Shown here: positions 26,801 to 38,800 of the stretch, in pieces
Layout: every line of letters begins with the position of its first letter
Position numbering within the stretch: the first letter of the stretch is position 1
DNA from: Nectonema munidae
Taxonomy: Eukaryota; Nematomorpha; Nectonematoida; Nectonematidae
DNA length: 64,000 nucleotides
NCBI GenBank assembly: GCA_030549495.1
Contig: JAUIRK010000089.1
Span: 223,620 to 287,619, forward strand
Reading direction: 5' to 3'
Notes under the pieces: generated by a model
The model's database searches: none
Told to the model about the DNA's origin: nothing
Seen by the model: the letters and a program-made list of their open reading frames with translations, nothing else
Position numbers and translations under genes: made by a program

Positions 26801-29800
26801 CGTTCTTGAATACTTGGTAAAGTTGATGATGCTTTTTACCGAAGTAAAATCTGGTAAAATTTTCTAAAGGTTTCTTTTGAGCGTAGGGTCCATCAAGGTT
26901 CTCTCTTACCTTTGCTCGTGTTTGCTAATGTGTTTGGTACTTTGTCTACAATAGTTAAAAATATGTTGTACGCAGATGATTTAGTTATTACTGGCGATTC
27001 AATTCAAGAGTTAGAAAAATTCTAACAACTAGAAAAAAGTATTTGAAGATAAAGATTTGAAAGTTAACCTAAACAAAACCAAATATTAAAAACAAGTAGC
27101 GAGAAGCCAGAAACCGAAAATTTAAAAATAGATCCTTGTAGTATCTAAAAAAAGAGTGATGAGGAATGCTATCAAATGTACGCGATGTTTAGTGGATTCA
27201 TGCCAGTTCTGTAAGAGAATGAACAAAAAATTCTTTGAAAAATTTCATTGCAGAAATTTTAATGAAATAGATAAGAAAAAATAATTTAACACAGAAAGTG
27301 TTACTATGACGTTTGTAGAAAATGTATATTTTGCTTCCTTCAAGATGCTAGCGAAGGTCGTTGTGAAATTGCAGTAACGAGAAGATGTAGACTAGAAGAG
27401 TATGTCCTTTCATACGCATTAGGGTAAGGCTGTAGCCCCTTTGTCATTCAAATAAGCTTACCTTTTTTTCTTAGTAAGAACACATGTATTACTAATACTG
27501 GGCGGAGTTATAACTAAATTGAGCATCATTTAGGTGTAGCAGTGTGATGAATGCTATATTATTTTTGCATGAAAATTTTTTTTTACTTCATTAAAATATT
27601 TATTTTTATCACAAAAGTTATTTTAAAAATTAAAACAATAACATGTAAACAAAATAATACAATTATAAAGTAAACAATAACAATTAAAGAATTACATGTT
27701 TATTATTAGCAATCAAATTATGAGACTGATGCATAAATTTAGAACACAAAGTAAGAATCATGAATCATTTATTGATATTTGATAGTCTGCACTACAGATG
27801 CAAAAACCAGGTTTTATTTTCAGGTTCAGCATGTCGTTTGCGTTGATTTGGCACACGCTTTCTGTCATTCTCTGCCACCTGTAGCACGTTTTGATAGCGT
27901 TTTTCTATCTTAGCAGCAGAGAGGAAATCACTCCCAAGTTTCACTCCACGCTCAGCACTATCATTAACGACTTTTAGATTCTCAGTGGTTGATTTGGCAT
28001 TTTGATATCTTTTGTCTACCAAAGATCTGGAGAAAGCTGCAAAAATCCAGGGTCCATCTGGAGAGTTTTGAAGAAAACCCAACTGTCACTTCCCACGAGA
28101 TGCTCCAATAAAGTTGATTTTTCAATCTTTTTTGGGAACATTGGTTTTCCATGCCCTGTACCAGACCGCTTCTTGAAAGTCATATCGCCAGCGTCATCTT
28201 TGCAAGCAAGAAGAGCATCAGCTATTTTGCACTTTTCTTGAGCCTCTAATTGATTGGAAAACAAAGCTAATAGAATAAGTTCCTTAGCTAGGTACCACAG
28301 ATGTTTGGAAAACGCTTTACTTACTGTTTTTGCTACAAGAGTATCATCATAAGTTTGAGGCTTTTTAAAAAAGTGGAGATCAATGATTGCAGCATCTGCT
28401 GTGAGTGGACACTTCATCCACCAAGGAATGTACAAAAGTAGAACAAATCAAACAAACCTTGTAAGCTTGGAAAGTTGATTTGTAGTAAACACAGCGTCTT
28501 TTGGTAGCTTTTGCAGAATCTGATCAGAATGTAGTAACATTTTCATCGAATACAACAATTTAGACATCCATCGAGCACGGTGAAGTGACCCTGGGGTTTG
28601 TATCCTCAAGCCATCAGCATTCTTGGTTAGCAAAACAAGTGCTAAAATCAGCATCTCTTTATAGTCTCCCCGAAATAGGTGTCGCCTTGTCTAGAGAGCA
28701 TTGAGGTGATTTCTGCTACCACAGAAACTGCTTCGGGAAAGTCTGGAAAGGTAAGTTGCGTCGAGTTCAGGTATTTAAATTTTTTTCTGAAACGAACAAA
28801 CAGATTGATGTCTGGCCCTTTTAACGCTTCTATTTTAAGAGCTTCCCAAACATGAGCCAACCACAACAAACCTCTATCTAGCTTAAGTTGTACGCGGATG
28901 CAACCTGCTGTCAGCCTGCCTGTGTTTGAAGTCGTGGTGTCAAAGACCATAGCACAAACACTATCTTTGCAGTCCCAGCTTATAAGCAAATCATACTTTG
29001 CATCAGCTATGAGTTCTCCCATACCAGTTGCAGATTTTGTTGGCAGAGCAGGGACTCCTAGCAGTTTGACTCCGTTTTCTCCAGAGAGTAAAACAGGTAT
29101 TCTTTCCACATGTGTGTATTTTGAAGGGAGTGAGCTCATAAGTTTACTATCCCAGTGAAGCGCACTTGCACGTGGTGCTACCCTGTCTTTGCGTACCTTG
29201 TCGCTAATGTTTTTGCCATCTTCTATGCGGTATCTGTAAGCCTATGAGTGATGCAGGTAAACGCCTGAAGTTTCGCCATCATTGCAAGCCATTATCAGTA
29301 TGAACAAGAGCTGCCAGGGCAGTTGGGCTAATGTTGTTTCGAATGGCGGTAGACTGCACAATATCGTTCCTAAGAATATCAGGTGATATGTGAACATCAA
29401 CGCCTGTGTTGATTCGCCGATGTTTTCGTTTGGACTGATTGATTGCTACATCTGAATCATCAGTTGACTCCACCATACTAAATTCATTATCTGTTTTAGT
29501 TGCTGATGCCATGTAAAATTGTTTTTGCTTCTCAGTAGGAAGCATTCTCTTGTCTCTGGATGCTATAATTGATTCGTACACGTTGTCTTCAGTTGTGTAT
29601 GATGCTGCCCTATCTGATGTCATACTCTGCAAAAACTTGATGTCACTTTCAAGAGCCTCTCTTTCTTCTTTCTTATCTTTGGTCTACTTTTTTTCGTCTC
29701 TAGTTCCTTCATTATTGTCCGCGGCCAAAAAAATCATTGTTTTTTCTAGTTCTTTTTTGAACTTTACAACTTTTGGGCATTGTTCACGTTTTTTGTCTTG

Positions 29801-32800
29801 ATTAAGTTTCATCATTGATTTATAATTTGCAAATATTGATTCACTCTTTTCAGCCATTTTTTGATCTTGTATAGTTTTTATTCCTGCTCTTTGGTAGTGG
29901 CGCAAAACTTCTTTGACAACTTTATTTGCTGCTTCTCTGACAACTTTACATTGTTTAGACATATCATTTTCTCTGAGGTCCTTTTTATAGGCTAAGAATG
30001 ACATCAACACTTGTCTAGTCATCGGTAATCGGCATCCTGTGATGATCTTGTTTTCAGAGGTTACAGCTTCATCAAGTAAAAAAAAGATTTGTCAGAGCTC
30101 CTGGTGTGCATACCTATAAATACCTAAAAATGTTGAAATAGAAATTTTTTAAAAATAGATGAATTTTAGATTGTTTATTGCTACACTTAATTAACCTCAG
30201 AATTTTATTTAATGCAGCACACTTATACTTTTCAATAAGCCCCCACCATAGCAAAAAGGTAGAAATGTAAAATTAAAATACAAATTTTTAAGGGGCTCCA
30301 GCCTCACCCTAATGCGCATACAAAAAAATATTAAAAATATGTTGATCTTTCGAGAAAAAAATGCTTTCTTCTTTGTCTTTTCCTTCTCTACGGGTAAAAT
30401 ATATATATATTTATTTTTAATAAAAATATCGTATGAAAAAACACGATATTATTTGATACAAATGAATAATGAGAAAATCTAATTGAATAATAATTTGCTA
30501 ATTAATTAATAAAATGAGATGATATAAAGAGTTTATTTTAAAATTAAGGTTTATTGTGTTTTTAGCAAAACAGAAAGGAGCCATTACCGGGAAGCAAAAG
30601 AGATTCAGTCATAGAGGCGCAGGTTTGCGATCCCTGCTCCAGAAGAAGGCATACTAAGGATCGCAGAAAGAGCTATGCTAAATAGTGTTAAATTCAAAAA
30701 CAAAAGAACTCATGGAAATTCTAAGAATGCAAAAAATATTGTAGAATTTTTGAAAAGAAATAGATGAATGCGTGATATTTTAAGGAGAGAGAATAAACCA
30801 ATTTACAGAAAGCCTGGAATTTGTAGATCTGTGGCGAAAAAGAAAAATGACATTCAAAATTTACCTGGAAAGAGATTATGAAAAATAGTTTAATAAGGCT
30901 TGAGATCAAATACTTAACATACCATAAATGTCACATTTTTCTTTTCATCAACTTTTGTCTAAAATATTCTTCCTTTTTTCGAAGTAACCTTTTTTTTATT
31001 AAACTTGTTTGTGGCGAAATTTTGTAGCATTATATTTTTGCACGTAAATTGAAATTGTAGCATTTTTATATTCGACCCAAACTCTTCAAAAATGATTTTT
31101 AGCTTCATCACCGTAAGTAATTATTCATATTTCAAAAAACACATTGCTGTTAAAATTTATTAAATTCAAGTTATATCTTTTAATATTTATTTAGTCGGTT
31201 CAGAAAAGTTGATAAATGATTTTATTACCGAAGCTTAGATAGCCCTTCCAGCTTCCTTTTGCGTATTAAGTTAAGCATGGTCTAGCGTTAGTTCATTTAA
31301 ATTAAAACGTATTTTCGAGTCGCAGATGAACCATTTAAAGCTGATAAGTTGGAGTCCGTAATCCATTTAGGAATTGTTGAAGTAGAATCTAGCTTGCTGA
31401 ATTTTTTAATTTGCCTTTAGAATGTTTCTCTTCCTGGCCTTTACGTCATCATGGATGGCTTCAATTTTCATAACGCTGCAGTTGTTCTTTGACTTCATCA
31501 TTGCAGATCGCGATCTCACCATGCCGCAGGCATCTTTCACATTTTCTTGCATCATGTTTGGAACATTGCTGGGAAATCTATCCTCCACTCTTCTTTCCTT
31601 CATCAAAATCTTCAATGTTAGATACGCTTTTTTAGCTGCCAATACAATACAAGCTATTTTCACTCCTTTCTTCCTACGTAAATAGGTTTTTTTTCTATAA
31701 ATGCACAAAGCTCTTTTAAATCTCTTTTTTTTTTACAAATTGAATCTACCAATTCTTACATTATTGTTCTTCTAAAATCTTTTCTTCCTTTATTGACGGC
31801 AAGCAAATGTTTTTATTCGTTTGGAAGGATGAATTTTAGACACAGGAACTATTTTTTTGGTATATCCAATTTGTCCCTCTGAAATAATTTGTTGATTATA
31901 AACATTTTTTGTCTTCTTTGCAAAGCCAGGACCAGTCAGTTTTGTTATGTCAAAAACATGAGTGACGTTTTTGTAATATTCATCCTTAGAGGGCTTTTTA
32001 TATTTTTCAAAATTCTTCACAAATTTATTAATCTTTAAAACAATTTGCTACTCATAAAAAAGGAAATTTAAATTTTTGCCAAAGCTTTATTAATTCTTTA
32101 GAAAATTTTTTTAATACGAGATCTATCTTTTATTTCTTTGAACAATCCCAAAAATCTACCAACAATATTTTTGTTCAAGGATAATTTGCACATCAACAAA
32201 TCAAACTCTTCATTTTCTGGTATGTTTAAACAGCGCTTTGTTTTTCTCTTTAAATTTCTGTCGATTTTTTTAAAGCTGAAATAATTCCATTTTAGGAAAA
32301 CTTATTTTTATACTCCATTTTGATTATAGATTAAATAGTAATTAAAAAATTAGAATTTTTTACAAAATAAAATGTAGTGACTATTAAACGAAAATTGGAG
32401 AATGATTAATGTTTCTGTGTAAGATATCTATATAAAGGAAAAAACTATATACAATTTTCTACATATGTCATTTTTAATAACTAAACCTTCCATTCATTAC
32501 AAATAAGTTTAAAGTAAAATTTCGGTAGGCACTTAATGTTTTTAAAACAATTAATCAAAATAATGAACAGTGTATCAATCTATAGATAAAACTTTATTAA
32601 ATGTAAAAAAGGAAATGAATTATTTTAAAAAAGTTCCAAAATCATAACCCTACTACACAGTTTAAAAAAGGAAAAACTACTTTGCCACTAAGCCTTGTAA
32701 TGGGATTTGTATTTTCACTATTACGTAAAATAAAAGTTTATTTAGGTCTTCCTTTCATTTACTAATTAATATGAAAGGATTATTTTCGAAATAGACTTTA

Positions 32801-35262
32801 CACCATTTCCAAAATTTTATTACATTTAATCAATTTGTTTTTAGTATCCAAAAACTATTCCTATTTATGCTTGATTTGCTTTCTTTTTGGAGTTCCTTAT
32901 GGTACTAAAACAGCGCTATCTTCAATGATTTGCATTGATATCTTTGGAGTGCAGAATCTATCTTTCATCTATGGTTACACAATGTTGATATCTGGATTTG
33001 CGATTTTGATCGCACCCCCGTTTGGAGGTATTTTCTTAAAAAATCTTTCTTATTTACGCGTCAAATTAAAAACAAATTCATACCTTTTCTCCAATTTTAG
33101 AATTCATTATAAAATTTCCTTTTTATTATAAAAATATACCAAAATTGAATATTTTTTCATTGTGAAGATTAAACTTTAACTATAGTTTATGACATGCAAA
33201 ATTGTTAGATTGTTCGATGTTTAGAATAATAATTAGAATAACAGTTTTTATTTAATAAAACGCTACATTTCGAGAAGACGACTTCTCTTGGTCAAGTTAA
33301 AAGGATTAAATGAGGATTAGCTACCAACGTTTCATTAGAGGCAGAGAAGTTGGAAGCTTTACAGTTCGAACAATTAACCTTATAGATGCCGTTTTTGTCT
33401 TGAATGAATGCGTAGACTCTAGGAAGCTATGCTGAATTGAGACTTAAAATACTACTTTTTGTCTTTAGGGATTAAAATATCGTGCTTTTAAAATTTATGT
33501 AAAGTAAAATCTTTGAAATATAATTACTTTTACTTAGTTCAATTTTTTCCGAATAGGCTTGTATTTATTTTTTAACTTGGACCAAAACCTTTTGACATGA
33601 ATCCTCTGTTACGGGGACGTTTTATTAGTTTGAAGGGCAGGTGCCCGAATTTTAAAACTTAAATATATTTAACTACCACTTTGAAATAATTTGTTGTTTA
33701 AGGATAATTTTGAAACACATTTTTTCAATGTATGGACACGCACAGTAGGCTCTTTTTATTTTAGTTTGAAAAAGGTCAATTAAAATTGTCGAATTATGTT
33801 GCGGTGTACAACTTGTTTTTTTAACTGAGGTCAATATTCCCTACTAAGCGGAAAAAGGGCGGTGATGTCAGCGCCAAATCGTCTAAATATTAAATTTACA
33901 ACTAAAAAATCTGTTTCAAAAACTTGACAAACTGCTTAAATCTTAACAGAAGATCTTTCTTGTTAATTTTTGTACCCTTTTCACATATTTGCGATTTTAT
34001 ATCAGAATAAAATGCTTGTCAAGATTTACTTAGAATGGAGTTTCTAACTGATGTTGAATATTTCCAATTCGATGGTCGCATCACGATCTATTCCTTATGC
34101 AAGATTATTATTCATTTCAATGCAGCACCGTGATAAAACATGTATAGCCTTCTTGCTCACAAATATGCATATTATTTTATATCTTTCGGTTCACTTTTAA
34201 TTATAGCTAAAATTAAAAGTTCCTTCATTTTAGCCTTATTTCCAGGAATTTGAATTAAATTTTAGTAGGAAATACTAAAAAGAATGTAAATAAACAAACG
34301 AAAGAAAGTAACAAACTTTTTGATGATTAAAACGATATCTTCCTAATCGAAATTTAATAATTTACCAATCTTAAATATTGAGCTATAGTGCAACTCAATA
34401 TATATTAGTATTATAGCTATTCAAATTCAATTAAAATATAATCGTTTCCACGTGCTATATAGTCAACTGAGAGATTCTTTTCTTAAAGAAAATCCTTTAC
34501 TATACTAATCAAATCATCTAAATATTCTCTCGATTAATCTTTAGTAAATAGTTGTGCATTTTATTTGCCTTTCTGAAACTCTTTTAGAAGACATCATCAT
34601 TTTTCTATAATTTCAGACTTCGATTTCCAATATGAATTTGAGATGGAGTTTTCCTACCACCGTAAAAATAAAATGTATGCAAAATGTAGCATAAAAGGAA
34701 TAAACTGAAAAGTCCTCAATTACACAACTGCCCACGAGTATTCAAAAGTTACACAACTTAGTGAGTTATGAGTCCAGGGGCAGATGTTCTAGATGAAAAT
34801 TTGCTGCCGTGCTATTTTATACTATTTTTCTGAATATTCTATTTACTAAAATATGTCAGTTGACGCTTATTTATAGTACTACCTGTATCAGACAATGAAT
34901 ATTAAGTCATAAACTTATTTATCTAAATTACAACTCCTTTTCAAAAAACTGAAACCAAATTTCAATGAAAAAAAGATAGAAGATATCTTGGAAATGGAAT
35001 GTGAGCATTCTTTAAAGGTGGCAATGTTTCTGAGCTTTCCCTTGTCTGTGGCTAATTTGGTCTACTTGCTAATGTTTTAGGCTGGCTGGTTGACTTAACT
35101 GGCGGATACAAATCTTCCTTTATAGCTGCCACAATTCTATCCTTCTTCGCTTCCTTCCTTTTATTGTGGATAATTTTAGTAAAAGCCGTGCCTACCAAAG
35201 AAGTGGAACCACATGAATTTAAGAAAGCCGAAATAGAAGAACCAATTGTTCGAGATGCCTAA
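17852..35262 (+). CDS. monocarboxylate-transporter-like membrane protein (SLC16 family), seven coding exons
   Basis: MCT proteins are 12-helix plasma-membrane carriers of the major facilitator superfamily that move lactate, pyruvate and other monocarboxylates, often with protons. Coding exons are 17852-18053, 18104-18247, 19405-19604, 20021-20181, 31421-31677, 32845-33027 and 35081-35262. They total 1329 bases, exactly 442 residues plus stop, with every splice phase agreeing. The signature QDGGWAWVV is at residues 9-17, in the first helix; YFNERRSFAQSFSLTGG matches the helix-5 signature; ERYGWR follows helix 2. Exon 4 encodes the central cytosolic loop and is the weakest call: it has a GTTTTA donor, and it was chosen because it restores phase. 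The start is the ATG nearest the signature. An AATAAA lies at 35394. Intron 4 is 11.2 kb and full of transposons. The substrate cannot be predicted. Confidence 0.88.
20254..20935 (-). mobile_element. pogo/Tigger-type element, internally deleted
   Basis: Left end TA|CAGTAAAACCTTGATATTAA; right end, reverse-complemented, begins CTAGTGAAACCTCGGTTTGT and is followed by TA at 20936. GGTGTCC motifs recur inward at both sides. On the minus strand from 20729 a frame reads MITNMAGEMEKPIVIG ... HNKKAWMT, the DDE_1 transposase block of Tigger/pogo elements, and a separate frame near 20545-20471 encodes a C-terminal end. Most of the transposase is deleted. The element lies in transporter intron 4. Confidence 0.75.
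21425..21735 (+). mobile_element. 5'-truncated LINE tail
   Basis: Frames in this stretch read RLRWLEHVSRRDSG, then KGRPIMT and KKDMISLRLKLGDEKVYWRHKI, the 'RLRWxGHV ... GRPxxTW ... W' block found at the extreme C-terminus of many RTE/CR1-like LINE proteins. It ends in a (ATG)n microsatellite at about 21726-21738, a typical LINE tail. Several stops. Only the 3' end was inserted. Confidence 0.65.
22149..23759 (-). mobile_element. ZBED5/FAM200-like hAT element with 8-bp target duplication (copy 2)
   Basis: 1611-bp hAT element. Ends CAGTGTTTCGCAACCTTTTC at 22149 and, reverse-complemented, CAGTGGTTCCCAACATAGGG at 23759. Flanking octamers are CTCTACAG (22141-22148) and CTCTAAAG (23760-23767), 7 of 8 matching. 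On the minus strand, two overlapping frames at 23351-23048 carry VVHCIFHRFTVASRS and LNSGIINKQCEEMGAHYEKL-LYHTGDRCL, the conserved middle of ZBED5/FAM200-type transposases. The N-terminal BED finger and most of the C-terminus are missing or unreadable. Inactive; it lies in transporter intron 4. Confidence 0.85.
24167..24736. mobile_element. non-autonomous hAT element keeping a transposase C-terminal piece
   Basis: 570-bp element with near-perfect terminal inverted repeats CAGGGCCGTATCAAGGGG and an 8-bp target duplication CTAGAAGG (24159-24166) / CTAGAAAG (24737-24744). At 24433-24558 on the plus strand an open frame ends with RLQSLAFMSIEKEVLDCVDF and then DEIIDNFAAAKTRK and a stop. This is the C-terminal end of ZMYM1-like hAT transposases (RLxxLALLSIE ... 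IDEFAxxKARK), so it is a deletion derivative of that family. It contains G runs at 24181 and 24356. It lies in transporter intron 4. Confidence 0.85.
25290..27400 (+). mobile_element. RTE-like LINE relic (endonuclease and RT remnants)
   Basis: Heavily decayed non-LTR retrotransposon. Pieces in order: TVDVCCIFKSQNGKEKLQNV near 25567 (endonuclease N-terminal region), VVVYGFNGHFRKETDGYEG near 25887 (the 'GDFNGHVG...DGYEG' block), an RTTDA/IARQIQ-like block near 26700-26740 (RT finger region), VHQGSLLPLL near 26890 and LYADDLVITGDSIQELEKF at 26966-27020 (RT motif C with YADD). A Cys-rich tail (IKCTRCLVDSCQFCKR) follows near 27175. Many stops and deletions. The order and blocks fit RTE-type elements. 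It abuts the left end of the 27.4-30.3 kb element. Confidence 0.75.
27415..30316 (-). mobile_element. 2.9-kb terminal-inverted-repeat element of unassigned superfamily
   Basis: A 27-bp inverted repeat, matching at 25 positions, bounds the region: CGCATTAGGGTAAGGCTGTA at 27415 and, reverse-complemented from 30316, CGCATTAGGGTGAGGCTGGA; both continue AGCCCCTT. The bases outside are CATA on both sides (27411-27414 and 30317-30320), a likely 4-bp target duplication. Everything between belongs to one minus-strand gene relic (27792-about 30105) plus short AT-rich flanks. The interior is clearly richer in G and C than the surrounding intron, suggesting a more recent arrival than the neighbouring relics. 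I do not know the superfamily; a short duplication of about 4 bp is known from Sola and Academ elements, but nothing here proves either. Confidence 0.7.
27792..30105 (-). pseudogene. relic of a large repetitive arthropod protein family, probably a transposase
   Basis: Collinear pieces in changing frames. 30022-29684: Lys/Glu-rich helical region. 29632-29279: segment containing LPTEKQKQFY and a basic patch KRKHRR. About 29245-28648: SALHWDSKLM, then VLLSGENGVKLLGVPALPT, LISWDCKDSVCAMVFDTTTS and LDRGLLWLAH. 28654-28448: TPGSLHRARWMSKLLYSMK. 28435-28016: WYLAKELILLALFS, GTGHGKPMFPKKIE. 28082-27792: NLKVVNDSAERGVKLGSDF and NVLQVAENDRKRVPN. I recognise these blocks from uncharacterised, multi-copy proteins annotated in many arthropods, without a named function. 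The 'VFDTT.SN.G' block could be part of an RNase-H-like fold, but that is inference. At least four breaks; not functional. Confidence 0.65.
31790..32280 (-). pseudogene. unidentified coding relic in transporter intron 5
   Basis: Two adjacent minus-strand frames look coding. About 32280-32101 reads KKIDRNLKRKTKRCLNIPEN, continuing EEFDLLMCKLSLNKNIVGRF; 32020-31790 reads FEKYKKPSKDEYYKNVTHVF and ends in a basic tail. Stops separate them. I do not recognise the protein; a transposon-derived origin is likely from the context only. Confidence 0.35.
33028..35080. other. transporter intron 6, no genes seen
   Basis: A 2.05-kb AT-rich intron between transporter exons 6 and 7. No coding relic or clear repeat found. 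Confidence 0.5.
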
Positions 35263-35393
35263 TTTTTTAGTTATTCACTCACTACCTTTTAAATGATGTA
35301 TTTTATTGATATACTTTTGACCAAGTCAAGAGTTTTATATACTGACTTTGTCAAATGATGATTTTTATAAATTATTTTCTCCAAATAAAACGT

Positions 35394-35399
35394 AGACTT
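35394..35399 (+). terminator. polyadenylation signal of the transporter gene
   Basis: Canonical AATAAA 132 bases after the stop codon of the transporter, in AT-rich 3' sequence. Confidence 0.6.
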
Positions 35400-35763
35400 T
35401 TACAACTTGTAATGCTACATGATTTAAAATGCGTGTCTTTACTTTCTTTAGTTACATCCATTTCATTTTAACGATTAAAGTAGACAAGCAGACACAGGTA
35501 ATGCAACATTAAGACACAATTTTTATGGTTACTTTTCTCTCTCCCTTGGTCAAGGTTGGAAAATTGCTGAGATTATACTGTAAATTATACTATTTTTTTT
35601 ACAAAGGTAGGCACTTTCCAATCGCACTGATTTGAATCTACGAGTAACAAATCCTTCCAATAAAATAATTAAATCTATTAGAACAAAAAAATCGTAACTT
35701 TTTATAATTTATATAGACAATCGATATGTTGCCATTTTTGAAACATTATTTAAAAAAGTACAA

Positions 35764-35769
35764 TTTATT
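35764..35769 (-). terminator. polyadenylation signal of the NUP210 gene
   Basis: Minus-strand AATAAA about 85 bases after the NUP210 stop codon. The two convergent genes leave only 591 bases between their stop codons. Confidence 0.55.
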
Positions 35770-35853
35770 GAAACATAAAATATTCATATTCATTGCTAAA
35801 AGGAAACAATTAAAATGATATTTGTGAGTAAATGCTAGATTTGATATAAATGA

Positions 35854-38800
35854 CTAGGAGTAACTTTTTGAAAGGAAATTAATGTTATGGGGATCACACA
35901 TTCGAGAAGCATTTCCATGTTTAGACCACAAGTGAATACCACCACTTGTATTTTGATTAACTTGATGAATAGGCTGTTTGAAGGAAATATTTGAACTGTA
36001 TATAACTTCACTCTGTTTATACCAATATATATTCAGACCGATGAGAAGGATGGAGAGGATGGCCAAACTAAAGTATAAATTCGATTGTAAGAAAGAAGAC
36101 AATCCATAGTCACTTTTCGAAGACTCGTCCTTAATCATGGCATCTTTATCAAAACAGTAAATTATAACAGGAAGAGTTATTGTTTCGTTTATTACTGAAC
36201 TGTAAAACGCTATTTTGCCGATCTTTGTTCCTTTGCATCTATAATCTTCACGGAGTTTTAGTGGAATAACAGCTCTCTTCGTAGAGTCAAAGACAGCAGG
36301 TAGTTTGTGTATAAAGTGTGAGTACTCACCGCTTATTTCCAAATCTCTTATCACTTCTGGATGTCCCTTTACTTTTAGAGCAAAGTATTTATTGTTGAGG
36401 AAAAAATCAATGAAATTGGTAGATAAAATAAAGAAGCTGGGGTAAACAAAAAACTGAACACTTGAAGCCAGTAATGGATAGGAAACTAGTCCGACTTTTA
36501 GAGTTAAATCTAGCTTATCTGCAAGCGTGTCTGTATTTACTTTGAGTTTAAGACTGCATACAGTCGCTTTCGCATCTTCATCATACTCAGCTTTGATACT
36601 TTCTACAAACTTTATATCTCTTTTGCTTTCTATGCTACATGAAAAGATTTTTGAGATGAAAGAATCAAGCGCAAACTTATTTTCTAATTTATGAAAGAGA
36701 CAATCTGGTGCGAGTTTCGAAGTGGAAAATATAAAACGATAAATGATAAACTCGCCATTTTCTGCGTTAACTTTATTAGCAGGTCCGAGATAAAGCCTAT
36801 CAGGATCTCTAATGCTTAGAAAGGAAGTGAGCCTTTTTTCTCTATCAGATAGGGTAACTTTAAAGATGCCTTGAACATTTGAAATTCCTAGACCTGATTT
36901 CAGATCTACAAATACAGACTTATGATCGACATCAAATGATCCCGTTATGAAAGAGTTCAAACAAAACAATTGACCAAGTGAGATGTGTTTAGGCGACGAG
37001 TGCAAAAATATTGATGTGAATATGTTGAAATAATGAAAGTTATTCCCCGTTTTTACATCAGGAATTGAACGTGAGAGCTTTACTAATGTTTGGCCTGAAT
37101 GCAAAGGAGTAATTGCAATCATGTTGTTTCCTTCTCTTTCAAGACTTAAAAAATCATTTCTATTTAACTCCAATTGTAATTCAGCATAAGAAACAGCTAG
37201 AAATTCTTCTCCTATCTCATTATGAAATGAAACTTCAAGAGTATACCGAGAGTTTATTTGAGCATCATTGATTTCATTTACAATAAAGTAGGTAACGTGG
37301 GAGACCTGAACAAGAATTGAAAAGTTTCTAACTTTTTCTCCCATATTTTTTGTTGACACAAAAAGAAGAAAGTTTTCTTCAAGATTGCCTGTTTGAATGA
37401 TTCCTTTGGAAGTTATTGACGCACTTCTAAGATTTGGTGGAGACATGGGTATTAACTCAAAATTTAAAAGATCTGAAGCAATGTTGAACGAAGGTCGATA
37501 GTGGACATTCGGAGTTAAAATTAACTTTCTATATTCACCAAAATCATTTTCAATCAAAATGTTTGATATAACACTTATTGTAATTGACGAAGAATATTTT
37601 AGCGATTTAACAATTTTTAATTTATCAGATGATACAGACATATGTTTAATATATTCTTCTTCATTAGCGAGAGGCTCTAGTAAGAATATAAAACATTCGT
37701 AATCAACAGAAACAATATACTCTCCTGGAAGAGTTGGTTTAAATATTTTCATAAAATCATTTCCATAACTCATAGCAGAAACATTGTTTTGAATGAAATG
37801 TGCTGAATTTTTTGAAATTGACCATGTAATAATACTAGGAACGATAGAAGTTGCAAAAAAATCAGGTGACAAAGAAGGATTACTATTAGCAAATATTGTT
37901 AAAGGTAGCTTAGAACCAGGAATTATCTGATTAGTAGGAGAATGAATGGCAACACTTTCAACATCAACAACTTTTAAAAACAATTCTTTAACGCAGGATT
38001 TATACGTTTTGTTATTCGGTGTGACATAGGAGAAATATATATGTAGCAACACGTGTCCTGGTTCTTTGGCTAATATGATATCAGAAGATGTAACCAAAGC
38101 AGTGTTATGATCCTTGGAAGCAAATGTCTTTTTAAAAAAATAGGGAAATTTGTGAGTTAATGATGGTTGAAAAGTACACCCCCTTGCAAGAGTAAGTTCT
38201 TTTGGGCTGAAATCAAAATCGGATACAACATCGACCATTTTGGATTCACTTGAAATTACTTTGTTGTCTTTAAGATTGATATTGAAGGATATGGTGGTTG
38301 AGCCAATTTCTTTGGCTATCAGTTCGAAGAATATATTTCCTGATAGTTCTTGGCAAAAAAGAGAAGTAGAACGCTTCAAGGACAAAATTTTAGTATTTTT
38401 TACATTTGTTTGGATATCAAAGGTATGATTAGATATTAAGTTTGCTTCAGAATCTTGTAAAAATACGTTTACACAAATTACATCCTTCACTATGATTACT
38501 GGAAAGACATCAAAGCTGATTTTATGAACTTCGCTTATTTTAACATCGATTGCGGCTGTATCTCTAGTACACACATCCAAGATTTTAATTCTAAAGTTTG
38601 ACTGACTAGACGGTCTAAGTTTCAAAACATTTGAACCAACATCGAGTCCAACTTGAGCATAAGAGAGATATTCTGTAGCATTAATACTAAAACGACCAGA
38701 TCCTTGGAGCAACGGAACAGAAACATCGCTCTTATCATCGTTAAAGATACTGATATGAGAAAGTGCAGGGCTAAGAGGTGCAAAAACTTTAAAGTAAATT

